Shown here: positions 55,618 to 64,000 of the stretch, one piece after another
Layout of the letters: each line of letters begins with the position of its first letter
Numbering within the stretch: position 1 is the stretch's first letter
Assembly: GCA_026002975.1 (NCBI GenBank)
Contig: BPGJ01000001.1
Location: forward strand, 124,001 to 188,000
Direction of reading: 5' to 3'
DNA length: 64,000 nucleotides
Source: Acidimicrobiia bacterium
GTDB lineage: Bacteria; Actinomycetota; Acidimicrobiia; Spongiisociales; ZC4RG35
Notes under the pieces: generated by a model
What the model was told of the DNA's origin: nothing
Databases searched by the model: none
Seen by the model: the letters and a program-made list of their open reading frames with translations, nothing else
Translations under genes and position numbers: made by a program

Positions 55618-56261
55618 CGCGTCTCACCTCCCACCGGCGACTTGACCGCTTCCCGCACGAGCACCATCCCGCCGTTGGGCCCCGGAACGGCGCCTTCCAC
55701 CAGGATCAGATCCCGGTCCTCCAGCACCTCGACCACCCTCAGGTTGAGGACGGTCACCCTCTCGCCGCCCATGCGGCCGGGCATCCGCTTCCCCTTGAAG
55801 ACCCGGGAAGGCGTGGCGCAGGCCCCGATGGATCCCGGGGCACGGTGCTTCTTGTGGTTCCCGTGGCTGGCGCCCTGCCCGCTGAAGTTGTGGCGCTTCA
55901 TCACTCCCTGGAAACCCTTCCCCTTGGAGGTGCCGGTGACGTCCACCCTCATCCCCGGCTGGAACAGATCCCCCACCTGCAGGGTCTGCCCCACCTGGTA
56001 GGCGTCGGGGTCCTCGACCCGCACCTCGACCAGGTTGCGCGCCGGCTGGACGCCCGCCTTGGCGAAATGCCCCGCCTCCGGTTTGGTGACCTTGGCCTTC
56101 TCGCCGTACGCCAGCTGTATCGCCGCGTAGCCGTCCTTCTCGGGACGGCGGATCTGGACGACCTGGCACGGACCCGCCTTGATGACGGTCACCGGGATCG
56201 CCCGGGCCTCGTCGTCGAAGACCTGGGTCATGCCCATCTTCTCCCCGATGAGAGCCCTCAT
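55614..56261 (-). CDS. rplC: 50S ribosomal protein L3
   Basis: Begins 50S assembly and reaches the peptidyl transferase centre. The 215-residue protein has [69 protein letters not shown] and [18 protein letters not shown]. The ATG at 56261 overlaps rpsJ by 4 bases. Confidence 0.97.
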   Translation of the reverse strand: MRALIGEKMGMTQVFDDEARAIPVTVIKAGPCQVVQIRRPEKDGYAAIQLAYGEKAKVTKPEAGHFAKAGVQPARNLVEVRVEDPDAYQVGQTLQVGDLFQPGMRVDVTGTSKGKGFQGVMKRHNFSGQGASHGNHKKHRAPGSIGACATPSRVFKGKRMPGRMGGERVTVLNLRVVEVLEDRDLILVEGAVPGPNGGMVLVREAVKSPVGGETR

Positions 56262-56566
56262 AGCTTGATCTCCACTTCCACTCCGGCCGGGAGGTCGAGG
56301 CGCATCAGGGAGTCCACCGTCTTCGGGGTGGGCTCGAGGATGTCGATCAGGCGCTTGTGGATCCGCATCTCGAAGTGTTCCCGGGAGTCCTTGTGCACGT
56401 GCGGGCCCCGGATCACGCAGTAACGGTGGATCTCGGTGGGGAGAGGCACCGGGCCGCGGATCTTCGCGTTGGTGCGGATCACGGTCTCTGCGATCTTGCG
56501 CGAAGACTCGTCGACCACCTGGTGGTCGTAAGCCTTCAGCCGGATCCGGATCTTCTGTTCAGCCAT
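56258..56566 (-). CDS. rpsJ: 30S ribosomal protein S10
   Basis: Head protein that also binds NusB and NusG, linking translation to transcription (nusG is at 2717-3334). The 102-residue product has [42 protein letters not shown] and [24 protein letters not shown]. It is the first gene of the S10 operon and lies 25 bases after tuf2, with no clear terminator, so it may be read from the str promoter. Confidence 0.97.
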   Translation of the reverse strand: MAEQKIRIRLKAYDHQVVDESSRKIAETVIRTNAKIRGPVPLPTEIHRYCVIRGPHVHKDSREHFEMRIHKRLIDILEPTPKTVDSLMRLDLPAGVEVEIKL

Positions 56567-56591
56567 GTCCCGGTGTCCTCACCTGCTTCCG

Positions 56592-57782
56592 CTACTTGAT
56601 GATCTTGGTTACCCGGCCGGCGCCCACGGTCCGACCCCCCTCCCGGATCGCGAACCGCAAACCCTCATCCATCGCGATCGGAGCGATCAACTCCACCCGC
56701 ATCTCCGTGTTATCCCCCGGCATCACCATCTGCGTCCCCTCCGGCAACACGATCGTCCCAGTCACATCCGTCGTCCGGAAATAAAACTGAGGCCGATACC
56801 CACTGAAAAACGGGTTATGCCGACCCCCCTCCTCCTTCGTCAACACATACACCTGAGCCTCAAACTCCGTATGCGGAGTAATCGACCCCGGCTTAGCCAA
56901 CACCTGACCCCGCTCAACCTCATCCTTACCAACCCCCCTCAACAACACCCCCACATTGTCACCAGCCCGAGCCTCATCCAACAACTTCCGGAACATCTCG
57001 ATCCCAGTCGCAACCGTCTTACGAGTCGGCCGCAACCCAACAATCTCAACCTCCTCATTCACCCGCAACACACCCTGCTCAACCCGACCAGTAACCACCG
57101 TCCCCCGACCCGTAATACTGAACACATCCTCAATCGGCATCAAAAACGGCTTATCAACCTCACGCACCGGCTCCGGAATATAAGTATCCACAGCCTCCAT
57201 CAACTCCAACACCTGCTCCTCAGCCGCAGGATCCCCCTCCAACGCCCGCAACGCAGACACCCGAACCACCGGAGCCTCATCCCCCGGAAACTCATACTCC
57301 GTCAACAAATCCCGAACCTCCAACTCCACCAAATCCAACAACTCAGGATCATCCACCAAATCAACCTTATTCAACGCAACCACGATATACGGCACCCCCA
57401 CCTGCCGCGCCAACAACACATGCTCCCGAGTCTGAGGCATCGGCCCATCCGCAGCCGACACCACCAAAATCGCCCCATCAACCTGCGCCGCCCCCGTAAT
57501 CATATTCTTAATATAATCCGCATGCCCCGGCATATCCACATGCGCATAATGACGACGCTCAGTCTCATACTCCACATGCGAAATCGAAATCGTAATCCCC
57601 CGCTCACGCTCCTCCGGCGCCTTATCAATCTCCTCAAACGCCGTAAAACGATTCGACCCACCAACCCGCTCAGCCAAAACCTTCGTAATCGCCGCAGTCA
57701 AAGTCGTCTTCCCATGATCAATATGACCCATAGTCCCCACATTCACATGCGGCTTAACCCTCTCAAACCTCTCCTTACCCAT
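56592..57782 (-). CDS. tuf: Elongation factor Tu (copy 2)
   Basis: Second EF-Tu gene, in the classic fusA-tuf-rpsJ position. It has the same GTPase motifs as copy 1 and the same start context (ATG 57782 after GAAAGG). It differs from copy 1 in three bases: Ser-to-Thr at one codon near residue 200 plus one synonymous Ser codon change. It shares the unusual G/T-ending codon use, so that bias is not local to one site and must be held in common by gene conversion or recent duplication. Which copy is ancestral is suggested by the fusA stop bases shared with copy 1's leader. Confidence 0.98.
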   Translation of the reverse strand: MGKERFERVKPHVNVGTMGHIDHGKTTLTAAITKVLAERVGGSNRFTAFEEIDKAPEERERGITISISHVEYETERRHYAHVDMPGHADYIKNMITGAAQVDGAILVVSAADGPMPQTREHVLLARQVGVPYIVVALNKVDLVDDPELLDLVELEVRDLLTEYEFPGDEAPVVRVSALRALEGDPAAEEQVLELMEAVDTYIPEPVREVDKPFLMPIEDVFSITGRGTVVTGRVEQGVLRVNEEVEIVGLRPTRKTVATGIEMFRKLLDEARAGDNVGVLLRGVGKDEVERGQVLAKPGSITPHTEFEAQVYVLTKEEGGRHNPFFSGYRPQFYFRTTDVTGTIVLPEGTQMVMPGDNTEMRVELIAPIAMDEGLRFAIREGGRTVGAGRVTKIIK

Positions 57783-57803
57783 CACAACATCCTTTCTCGC
57801 TAG
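56592..57803. repeat. Direct repeat carrying tuf, copy B
   Basis: Partner of 4124-5335. The right edge of the identity includes the fusA stop codon TAG (57800-57802), which in copy A has no coding role. This suggests copy A was overwritten by, or copied from, this locus. Confidence 0.95.
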
Positions 57804-59917
57804 CCCTTGGTTCCTGCACCGACACGTGCCGAGACGATCTGCTCTGCGATGTTGGGAGGCACGTCCCGGTAGGAGTGGAACAGCATGGTGTAGGTGGCTC
57901 GCCCCTGGGTCTTGGACCTGAGGTCGGTGGCGTAGCCGAACATCTCGGCCAGCGGAACCAGAGCCCTGACCACGTGGGCGTTGCCCCTCTGGCTGATCCC
58001 CTCCACCTCGCCCCGGCGGGCGTTCAGATCTCCGATCACCTCACCCAGATACTCCTCCGGGGTGACCACTTCGACCTGGAACACCGGTTCGAGGAGTTTG
58101 ACCCCGGCTCGCCGGGCCGCCTCCTGGACGGCCATCGAACCGGCGATCCGGAATGCCATCTCCGAGGAGTCGACCTCGTGATAGGAGCCGTCGACCAGGA
58201 TGGCCCTCACGTCCACCAGCGGATAACCGGCCAGGACCCCGGCCTCCAGGGCCTCCTCGATACCGGCGTCGACCGCCGGAATGTATTCCTTGGGGATCTT
58301 CCCCCCGGTTATCCGGTCGACGAACTCGTATCCTCCCCCGGGCCCGGTCGGCTCCAGATCGATGACCACGTGCCCGTATTGCCCGCGGCCACCCGACTGG
58401 CGAATGTACTTGCCCTCCACCTTGTACACCGGGCCCTTGATGGTCTCCCGATACGCCACCTGGGGTTTGCCAACGTTGGCGGACACCTTGAATTCGCGGG
58501 TGAGTCGATCGACCAGCACCTCGAGGTGCAGCTCGCCCATGCCGGAGATGATCGTCTGGCCGGTTTCCTCGTCGGTCCTCACCAAGAAAGTGGGGTCCTC
58601 TTCAGCCAACTTGGCCAGCGACTCGGACAGCTTCTCTTCGTCGGCCTTGGTCTTCGGCTCTATCGCGACCGAGATGACCGGCGCGGGGAAGGTCATCGAC
58701 TCGAGCCGGATCGGATGGTCGGGGTCGCACAGGGTGTCGCCGGTGCGCACCTCCTTGAGCCCCACCGCGGCGACGATGTCGCCGGTGAACACGTCGTCGA
58801 TGTCCTCCCGGTGGTTGGCGTGCATCCGCAGGAGGCGTCCCACCCGCTCCTTGCGGCCGGTACTGGTGTTGAGGATCGTGTCGCCCTTGGACAGGTGTCC
58901 CGAGTAGACCCGGAAGTAGGTCAACTTGCCGACGTGGGGATCGCTCATGATCTTGAAGGCCAGGGCACAGAACGGCTCCGAGTCGTCGGCAGCCCGGGTG
59001 AGGATCACCTCCTCGTCTCCGGGCAGGAAGCCCTTCACCGGAGGAAGATCCAACGGGCTGGGCAGGTAGTGGACCACGGCGTCGAGGAGCGGCTGGACCC
59101 CCTTGTTCTTGAACGCCGAACCACACAGGACCGGTGTGAAGGTACGGTCGATCGTCCCTCGCCTGATCGCGGCCCTGATTTCGTCCGGAGTGATCTCGAG
59201 CTCCTCCAGGTACTTCTCGAGGAGCTTCTCGTCTACTTCGGCCAGGGTCTCGAGCATCGCCTGGCGGTACTCCTCGGCCTGACCGAGCAGATCCTCGGGG
59301 ATGTCCACCGTGTCCCAGTGCTTGCCGTCGTCCCCCTTCCAGATGTGGGCCCGCATCTCCACCAGATCCACCACGCCCCGAAAGTCGGCTTCGGATCCGA
59401 TGGGGAGCTGGATGACCAGCGGGGTCGCGCCCAGACGCTCCCGGATCGATTCGACGTCGGCGAAGAAGTCGGCCCCCGTCCTATCCAGCTTGTTGACGAA
59501 GCAGATGCGAGGAACTCCGTAGCGGTCGGCCTGACGCCACACCGTCTCCGACTGGGGCTCGACCCCGGCCACACCGTCGAACACCGCGATGGCGCCGTCC
59601 AACACCCTGAGGCTTCGCTCCACCTCGACGGTGAAGTCCACGTGACCCGGGGTGTCGATGATGTTGATCCAGTGGTCCCGCCAGACACAGGTGGTGGCCG
59701 CAGAGGTGATGGTGATACCCCGCTCCTGCTCCTGGGCCATCCAGTCCATGGTGGCGGCCCCGTCGTGGACCTCACCGATCTTGTAGTTCTTCCCGGTGTA
59801 GTACAGGATCCGTTCGGTGAGGGTGGTCTTGCCCGCGTCGATGTGAGCCATGATCCCGATGTTCCGGGTCCGGCTCAGCGGCACCTGTCTCAGATGGGCC
59901 AACGCGTTCTTACTCAT
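57800..59917 (-). CDS. fusA: Elongation factor G
   Basis: GTPase that drives translocation. At 705 residues it has the standard five domains: G domain with AHIDAGKTT (24-32), DTPGHVDF and NKLD (G2-G4 motifs), then domains II to V with [26 protein letters not shown] and [16 protein letters not shown]. It matches fusidic-acid-sensitive EF-G. It is the single fusA copy in the window. The stop codon is within the tuf repeat. Confidence 0.98.
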   Translation of the reverse strand: MSKNALAHLRQVPLSRTRNIGIMAHIDAGKTTLTERILYYTGKNYKIGEVHDGAATMDWMAQEQERGITITSAATTCVWRDHWINIIDTPGHVDFTVEVERSLRVLDGAIAVFDGVAGVEPQSETVWRQADRYGVPRICFVNKLDRTGADFFADVESIRERLGATPLVIQLPIGSEADFRGVVDLVEMRAHIWKGDDGKHWDTVDIPEDLLGQAEEYRQAMLETLAEVDEKLLEKYLEELEITPDEIRAAIRRGTIDRTFTPVLCGSAFKNKGVQPLLDAVVHYLPSPLDLPPVKGFLPGDEEVILTRAADDSEPFCALAFKIMSDPHVGKLTYFRVYSGHLSKGDTILNTSTGRKERVGRLLRMHANHREDIDDVFTGDIVAAVGLKEVRTGDTLCDPDHPIRLESMTFPAPVISVAIEPKTKADEEKLSESLAKLAEEDPTFLVRTDEETGQTIISGMGELHLEVLVDRLTREFKVSANVGKPQVAYRETIKGPVYKVEGKYIRQSGGRGQYGHVVIDLEPTGPGGGYEFVDRITGGKIPKEYIPAVDAGIEEALEAGVLAGYPLVDVRAILVDGSYHEVDSSEMAFRIAGSMAVQEAARRAGVKLLEPVFQVEVVTPEEYLGEVIGDLNARRGEVEGISQRGNAHVVRALVPLAEMFGYATDLRSKTQGRATYTMLFHSYRDVPPNIAEQIVSARVGAGTKG

Positions 59918-59923
59918 CTCTCA

Positions 59924-60391
59924 TCACCAGCGGTAGTGGGCGAAGGCCTTGTTGGACTCCGCCATCTTGTGGACGTCTTCCTTGCGTTTGATGGCGGCCC
60001 CGGTGTTGTTGAAGGCGTCGAGGATCTCGCCGGCGAGGCGAGCTGCCATCGTCGGCTCCCTCCGCTTGCGGGCGGCGTTCACCAACCAGCGGATAGCCAG
60101 GGTGTTGGCCCGGCGGGGCGGCACCTCGATGGGCACCTGGTAGCTGGAACCGCCGACCCGACGGGAGCGGACCTCCACCTGGGGTTTCAGGTTGTCGATC
60201 GCCCTCTTCAGCACGTTGACCGGGTCCTGACCCGAACGCCGCTCCACCAGCTCCAGCGCGTCGTACACGATCCGGCGGGCCAGCTCCTTCTTTCCCTTGA
60301 GCAGCACCTTGTTGACGACCTGGCTCACCAGGACGCTGCGGAACACCGGATCGGGTTCGGGAGTGCGCTTCTGGGCCGGTGCGCGACGCAT
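59924..60391 (-). CDS. rpsG: 30S ribosomal protein S7
   Basis: Primary binder of the 16S 3' domain; in E. coli it represses the str operon. The 155-residue protein has [34 protein letters not shown] and [33 protein letters not shown], ending NKAFAHYRW. The ATG at 60391 overlaps the rpsL stop by one base (TGATG). It is the second gene of the str operon. Confidence 0.97.
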   Translation of the reverse strand: MRRAPAQKRTPEPDPVFRSVLVSQVVNKVLLKGKKELARRIVYDALELVERRSGQDPVNVLKRAIDNLKPQVEVRSRRVGGSSYQVPIEVPPRRANTLAIRWLVNAARKRREPTMAARLAGEILDAFNNTGAAIKRKEDVHKMAESNKAFAHYRW

Positions 60392-60762
60392 CAGTCCTCC
60401 TTCTTGGCCCCGTAGCGGGATCGTGCCTGCTTGCGGTTGGCGACGCCGGCGGCGTCGAGGGCGCCCCGAATCACCTTGTACCGCACACCGGGAAGGTCGC
60501 GGACCCGACCACCCCGAACGAGGACTATCGAGTGTTCCTGCAGGTTGTGACCCTCGCCGGGGATGTAGGCGGTCACCTCCACGCCCGAGGAGAGCCGCAC
60601 CCGACACACCTTGCGCAGTGCCGAGTTGGGCTTCTTCGGGGTGACGGTGTAGACCCGGGTGCACACGCCTCGTCGTTGAGGCGCGCCGGCCAACCCGGCG
60701 GTCTTCACCTTCTTCTTCTTCTTCTTCCTGCCCTCGCGAACGAGCTGCTGAATCGTCGGCAT
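60391..60762 (-). CDS. rpsL: 30S ribosomal protein S12
   Basis: Decoding-centre protein. The 123-residue product has [23 protein letters not shown] with an unusual run of six Lys. [22 protein letters not shown] keeps the wild-type Lys of the streptomycin site, and [17 protein letters not shown] the second one. The sequence therefore predicts streptomycin sensitivity at S12. The ATG at 60762 follows AAGGAGA. It heads the str operon, with a ~140-base leader. Confidence 0.97.
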   Translation of the reverse strand: MPTIQQLVREGRKKKKKKVKTAGLAGAPQRRGVCTRVYTVTPKKPNSALRKVCRVRLSSGVEVTAYIPGEGHNLQEHSIVLVRGGRVRDLPGVRYKVIRGALDAAGVANRKQARSRYGAKKED

Positions 60763-60819
60763 TTGTCTCCTTACGCGGAAGATCGGCCCCCGGAGCCCGG
60801 GACAGCCGACCCTTCTGTT

Positions 60820-60857
60820 CCTGACCCGCCTCTCCGGGACTCCCGGCTCGGGTCAGG
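60820..60857 (-). promoter_or_regulatory. Hairpin in the str operon leader
   Basis: CCTGACCCG (60820-60828) pairs with CGGGTCAGG (60849-60857), and a second GC stem lies inside. It sits between the promoter and rpsL in the transcript. It may be a leader regulatory structure; its identity is unknown. Confidence 0.45.
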
Positions 60858-60907
60858 CCGAGTTGCCCTTCAGGAGAGGGGGAGGGGTACTAGGACCACG
60901 GCGCACG

Positions 60908-60937
60908 AGTATACCCCGCCCACCGGCTTGGGGTCAA
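60908..60937 (-). promoter_or_regulatory. Promoter of the str operon
   Basis: TTGACC (60932-60937), 18 bases, then TATACT (60908-60913). One of the closest consensus matches in the window. Start predicted near 60901. Confidence 0.75.
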
Positions 60938-60958
60938 AGGCGGCCGGGCCGTTTCATC

Positions 60959-61735
60959 CTAGCGGTCGCCACCGGCGGATCGGCCGGCGTCGAGAACCCG
61001 CAGGAACTCCATGGGGAGGGGGAAGATCAACGTGGAGCTCTGCTCGGCGGACACCTCGGTCATGGTCTGGAGGATCCTCAACTGCATCGCCGCCGGGTGG
61101 GCCTCCAGGAGTCCCGCGGCTTCCGCCAGGGTCTGGGCTGCCTCCCGCTCCCCCATGGCGTGGATCACCTTGGCCCTTCGCTCCCGCTCGGCCTCGGCCT
61201 GGCGGGCCATGGCCCTGCGCATCGCGTCGGGGAGTTCCACGTCCTTCACCTCGACCAGCGTCACCTTGACCCCCCAGGCGTCTGTGATCTCGTCGATTAT
61301 CTGCTGGAGGCGCCGGTTGATCTCGTCCCGGTTGACCAGCAGCTCGTCGAGGTCGGCTTGGCCGACGATCGAGCGGAGGGTGGTCTGGGCCACCTGTGAG
61401 GTGCCGAACCGGTAGTCCTCGATCTCCAGCACGGCCTTGGCCGGGTCGACGACCCGGAAGTAGGCCACCGCGTTGACCCGCACCGTCACGTTGTCCCGGG
61501 TGATGATGTCCTGGGGCGGGATGTCCATGGTGACGGTGCGGAGATCGACCCTGACCAGCCGATCGACGATGGGGATCAGAACGATGAGGCCCGGCCCTTT
61601 GGGAGGCCCGGTGACCCTTCCCAGCCGGAACACCACCCCCCTCTCGTATTCGGGCAGGATCTTGAGCGCCGCCTGGAGGATGGTGGCTCCTATGGCGGCG
61701 GCGAGAGTGATGCCAACTATCACATCGAAACTCAT
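60959..61735 (-). CDS. SPFH-domain slipin (stomatin-like) membrane protein
   Basis: A 258-residue SPFH/prohibitin-family protein: one N-terminal membrane helix (about 5-25), then [35 protein letters not shown] and [25 protein letters not shown]. These belong to the slipin subgroup. A helical C-terminal region (about 170-225) is rich in Ala/Glu/Arg and likely drives oligomerisation. It overlaps the NfeD gene by 4 bases. Slipin-NfeD pairs are a known membrane module thought to organise membrane domains and protease activity. Confidence 0.9.
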   Translation of the reverse strand: MSFDVIVGITLAAAIGATILQAALKILPEYERGVVFRLGRVTGPPKGPGLIVLIPIVDRLVRVDLRTVTMDIPPQDIITRDNVTVRVNAVAYFRVVDPAKAVLEIEDYRFGTSQVAQTTLRSIVGQADLDELLVNRDEINRRLQQIIDEITDAWGVKVTLVEVKDVELPDAMRRAMARQAEAERERRAKVIHAMGEREAAQTLAEAAGLLEAHPAAMQLRILQTMTEVSAEQSSTLIFPLPMEFLRVLDAGRSAGGDR

Positions 61736-63000
61736 TTCTCCTCCTTCTGCTCGACGGGTTCGACGATCAGGGTCAGCCCGTCCACCTCGACCACCCTCAC
61801 CCGATCACCTTCGGTGAGGGGACCTCCCACCGACCGTATCCGCCACCACGCCCCTTCGAGGAAGATCTCCCCCTCCTCGCCCGACGACTCCCGCACTCGG
61901 GCGACCCGCCCGACGAGCGCCTCCGGACCGGTGGTGGGTGGTCGCCGTCTCGCCTTGATCGCCTCCCGACCGGCCAGGGTGGACACCGCCCCCAACAAGA
62001 GCACGGACGGCCACAGGACCACCGGGGAGACCCGAACCGACCCCTCGAACAAGAACAGCCCTCCCAGGACCAGGGCCAGCGCGCCTCCCGCCGCCAACAC
62101 GCCGACCCCCGGCACGAACAGTTCGGCGACCAGCAGGGCGATTCCCAGGACGAGCAGGGCCAGGCCGGCTCCCTGAACCGGGAGTATCGACAAGGCGAAG
62201 AAAGCGAGGATCAGCAGGATGACCCCGGCGATGCCGGCGAATCCCAACCCGGGGTTCGCCGCTTCGTACACCACTGCGAGGGTGCCCAACGAGAGGAAGA
62301 GGAACGCCAGGTTGGGGTCGGCGAGCCGTGCCAGGATCGTCCGGAACACACCGAGCTCGAACCGGTCCGCCAATGCATCGGCGGTGGACAGCGTCACCTC
62401 CGACCCGTCGGCGAGCCGCACCCGCCTCCCATCCAGTTCTTCGAGGAGGGACCCCAGATCGTCCGACACCATGTCGACGACGCCCTGGGCCACCGCCTGG
62501 GAGGCGGGAAGCGATCGTCCCTCCCGGACCGCGGCTTCGGCGAACTCGACGCTGCGACCCCGCTCCTCCGCCACCGACACTGCGAAAGCCACCGCGTCCT
62601 CGATCACCTTCTCGGGGATCTCACCGCCCTGCAGGTCGACCGGGGTTGCCGCACCGATCGAGGTGGCGGGTGCCATGGCGGCGACGTGGGCAGCCATGGT
62701 GATGAAGGTCCCAGCCGAGGCGGCCCGAGCGCCGGAGGGCGACACGTACACCACCACCGGGACCCGGGCGCCCAAGAACTCCTGGACGATCTCCCGCATG
62801 GAGGTGTCGAGCCCGCCCGGCGTGTCGAGGAGCACCACCAGCGCCTGGTAGTCGGCCTGCTCGGCACGCTCCACCGCGTCCGCCAGGTAGTCGGCCACCA
62901 CCGGGGTGATCGGCCCGTCCACCTCGGCGATCAGCACCCGCTCCTCACCGGTAGAGGCGAGCAGCCAGCCGACCATCAGGAGGGCGCAGAGGGTCTTCAC
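61732..63000 (-). CDS. NfeD-family membrane serine protease (ClpP-like)
   Basis: A 422-residue long-form NfeD protein. It has a signal/anchor segment (about 1-18) and a ClpP-like protease domain with [16 protein letters not shown] and [15 protein letters not shown] (catalytic Ser95). The catalytic Lys is expected near residue 130 in [11 protein letters not shown]. Four or five membrane helices follow at about 220-330, and then a C-terminal soluble OB domain ([23 protein letters not shown]). It pairs with the slipin downstream. In archaeal relatives such proteases cleave the stomatin C-terminus. The start is GTG at 63000. Confidence 0.9.
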   Translation of the reverse strand: MKTLCALLMVGWLLASTGEERVLIAEVDGPITPVVADYLADAVERAEQADYQALVVLLDTPGGLDTSMREIVQEFLGARVPVVVYVSPSGARAASAGTFITMAAHVAAMAPATSIGAATPVDLQGGEIPEKVIEDAVAFAVSVAEERGRSVEFAEAAVREGRSLPASQAVAQGVVDMVSDDLGSLLEELDGRRVRLADGSEVTLSTADALADRFELGVFRTILARLADPNLAFLFLSLGTLAVVYEAANPGLGFAGIAGVILLILAFFALSILPVQGAGLALLVLGIALLVAELFVPGVGVLAAGGALALVLGGLFLFEGSVRVSPVVLWPSVLLLGAVSTLAGREAIKARRRPPTTGPEALVGRVARVRESSGEEGEIFLEGAWWRIRSVGGPLTEGDRVRVVEVDGLTLIVEPVEQKEEK

Positions 63001-63028
63001 ACCCCCCAGTCTCCCACAGCCGGAAGTC

Positions 63029-63055
63029 CGGCGGGCCCGTCCGCCGGGCCCGCCG
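63029..63055 (-). terminator. Hairpin downstream of rpoC
   Basis: CGGCGGGCCC (63029-63038) pairs with GGGCCCGCCG (63046-63055) around a 7-base loop. It starts 6 bases after the rpoC stop, so it probably ends the rpoBC transcript before the NfeD gene. No U tract follows. Confidence 0.7.
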
Positions 63056-63060
63056 ACCTG

Positions 63061-64000
63061 TCACTCCTCCTCGTCTTCGGCGGTCTCCTCCCGACCGGCT
63101 CCGATCGACGCCAGCCACTCCGCCGGGTTCTCGGGGAGTCCCTCGTCGGCCGAGGCGGGCATGTCCCCTCCGAGCAGACCGAGAGCGGACACGGTGGTGG
63201 CCTCGGGAAGGGCCGGCTCCAAGACCTGATAGGCCTCCGACCCGGTTCCCGCGGGGATCAGCTTGCCGATGATCACGTTCTCCTTGAGACCCCTCATGAA
63301 GTCCGATTTGGCCTGGATGGCCGCTTCGGTGAGCACACGGGTGGTCTCCTGGAACGAGGCGGCGGAGAGCCACGACTCGGTGGCGAGCGATGCCTTGGTG
63401 ATACCCATCAGCTCGGGCCGACCTTCAGCCGGCTTCTTCCCCTCCGCCAGCAGCTGCTTGTTTACGTCCCGGAACTTCTGGTCGTCGACCAGCTCGGCGG
63501 GCAGGAACTCCGAGTCGTTGGGTGCCACCACCCTGACCCGCTTGAGCATCTGGCGCACGATCATCTCGATGTGCTTGTCGTGGATCTCCACGCCCTGGGA
63601 GCGATACACCTCCTGGACCTCGTCGACCAGATACTGCTGGGTGGCCCGGACACCCCTCACTTCGAGCACCTCCTTGGGATCGAGGGGTCCTTCGGTGAGT
63701 TGGGCACCGGGCTCGATCACGTCACCGTCGGAGACCCGGAGTCGGGCTCGCCGAGACACCGGATACTCGACCTCCTCGCCGTCCTTGGCTTCGACGACGA
63801 TTCGCCGGCCTTCCTCGTCGTCGAAGATCCGGACGGTGCCACCGATCTCGGCGAGGACCGCCTTGCCCTTGGGGGTGCGGGCTTCGAACAGCTCCACCAC
63901 CCGGGGTAGACCGTGGGTGATGTCCTCCCCGGCCACGCCTCCGGTGTGGAAGGTGCGCATGGTCAGCTGGGTCCCCGGCTCACCGATGGACTGGGCTGCC
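63061..64000 (-). CDS. rpoC: DNA-directed RNA polymerase subunit beta' (C-terminal part, cut by window edge)
   Basis: The last 313 residues of beta'. The frame continues to the window edge: before the Met at 63960 it reads [11 protein letters not shown], which joins to MRTFHTGG, the conserved bridge toward the trigger-loop region. Downstream are [39 protein letters not shown], and the C-terminal [13 protein letters not shown] and [16 protein letters not shown]. The Met at 63960 is not the start. The 5' part, and presumably rpoB, lie to the right of the window. A hairpin follows the stop codon. Confidence 0.97.
   Translation of the reverse strand, partial: AAQSIGEPGTQLTMRTFHTGGVAGEDITHGLPRVVELFEARTPKGKAVLAEIGGTVRIFDDEEGRRIVVEAKDGEEVEYPVSRRARLRVSDGDVIEPGAQLTEGPLDPKEVLEVRGVRATQQYLVDEVQEVYRSQGVEIHDKHIEMIVRQMLKRVRVVAPNDSEFLPAELVDDQKFRDVNKQLLAEGKKPAEGRPELMGITKASLATESWLSAASFQETTRVLTEAAIQAKSDFMRGLKENVIIGKLIPAGTGSEAYQVLEPALPEATTVSALGLLGGDMPASADEGLPENPAEWLASIGAGREETAEDEEE

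Noticed and set aside
60391-60762. Streptomycin-resistance substitutions in S12
   Set aside because: Both lysine positions in KKPNSA and GVRYK keep the wild-type residue.

Overview
The window is a housekeeping stretch of a GC-rich bacterial chromosome, almost certainly an actinobacterium (Actinomycetota). An Acidimicrobiia-like lineage is my best guess, not a proof. The signs are the gene order rpsD-rpoA-rplQ / truA / rplM-rpsI-glmM-glmS-acpS-nnr-alr-tsaE-tsaB-rimI-tsaD-groESL, the rpmG/tRNA-Trp/secE/nusG arrangement, a short-LID adenylate kinase, an F420-type LLM oxidoreductase, Thr-rich linkers behind lipoboxes, many GTG starts, and likely leaderless promoters. All but four protein genes (subtilase, LLM oxidoreductase, glgA, ilvA) lie on the minus strand, so the window reads right to left.

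Right to left: the 3' part of rpoC (63061-64000) ends at a hairpin. An NfeD/slipin membrane pair follows (60959-63000). A strong promoter then drives the str operon rpsL-rpsG-fusA-tuf2, which runs on into the S10 and spc operons (rpsJ to secY-adk-map) and, from a second promoter, the alpha operon (infA-rpmJ-rpsM-rpsK-rpsD-rpoA-rplQ). Next come coaA, a complete branched-chain amino-acid-type ABC importer (livK-livH-livM-livG-livF), a Yip1-like membrane protein, truA, the divergent threonine ammonia-lyase ilvA, and rplM-rpsI-glmM-glmS.

A tightly overlapping run follows (thiI, acpS, nnr, alr, P1 peptidase, udg, tsaE, tsaB, rimI, tsaD). Then come groES-groEL under two tandem CIRCE operators, a CydDC-like ABC exporter pair, the convergent LLM oxidoreductase-glgA pair, a MidA-like methyltransferase, a lipoprotein, a secreted subtilase and htpX. 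The left end is tRNA-Tyr/Thr/Met - tuf1 - rpmG - tRNA-Trp - secE-nusG - rplKA - rplJL, closed by a perfect hairpin terminator.

Most of the window supports translation: ribosomal proteins, three elongation-factor genes, t6A synthesis (TsaB/D/E), Met removal, SecY/SecE and RNA polymerase. There are also cell-wall precursor genes (GlmS, GlmM, Alr) and cofactor and repair genes. I found no CRISPR array, phage, insertion sequence or defence system. The clearest oddities are: (1) two tuf genes identical but for 3 of 1212 bases, with third codon positions almost only G or T, unlike every neighbour; (2) a rearranged rif/str order, with rpoC upstream of str and not downstream of rplL; (3) a LivM with a ~250-residue extra membrane domain; (4) overlapping bidirectional -10 elements giving apparently leaderless divergent transcripts; (5) a structured, unassigned glmS leader. 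Searches named below would be needed to call any of them new.
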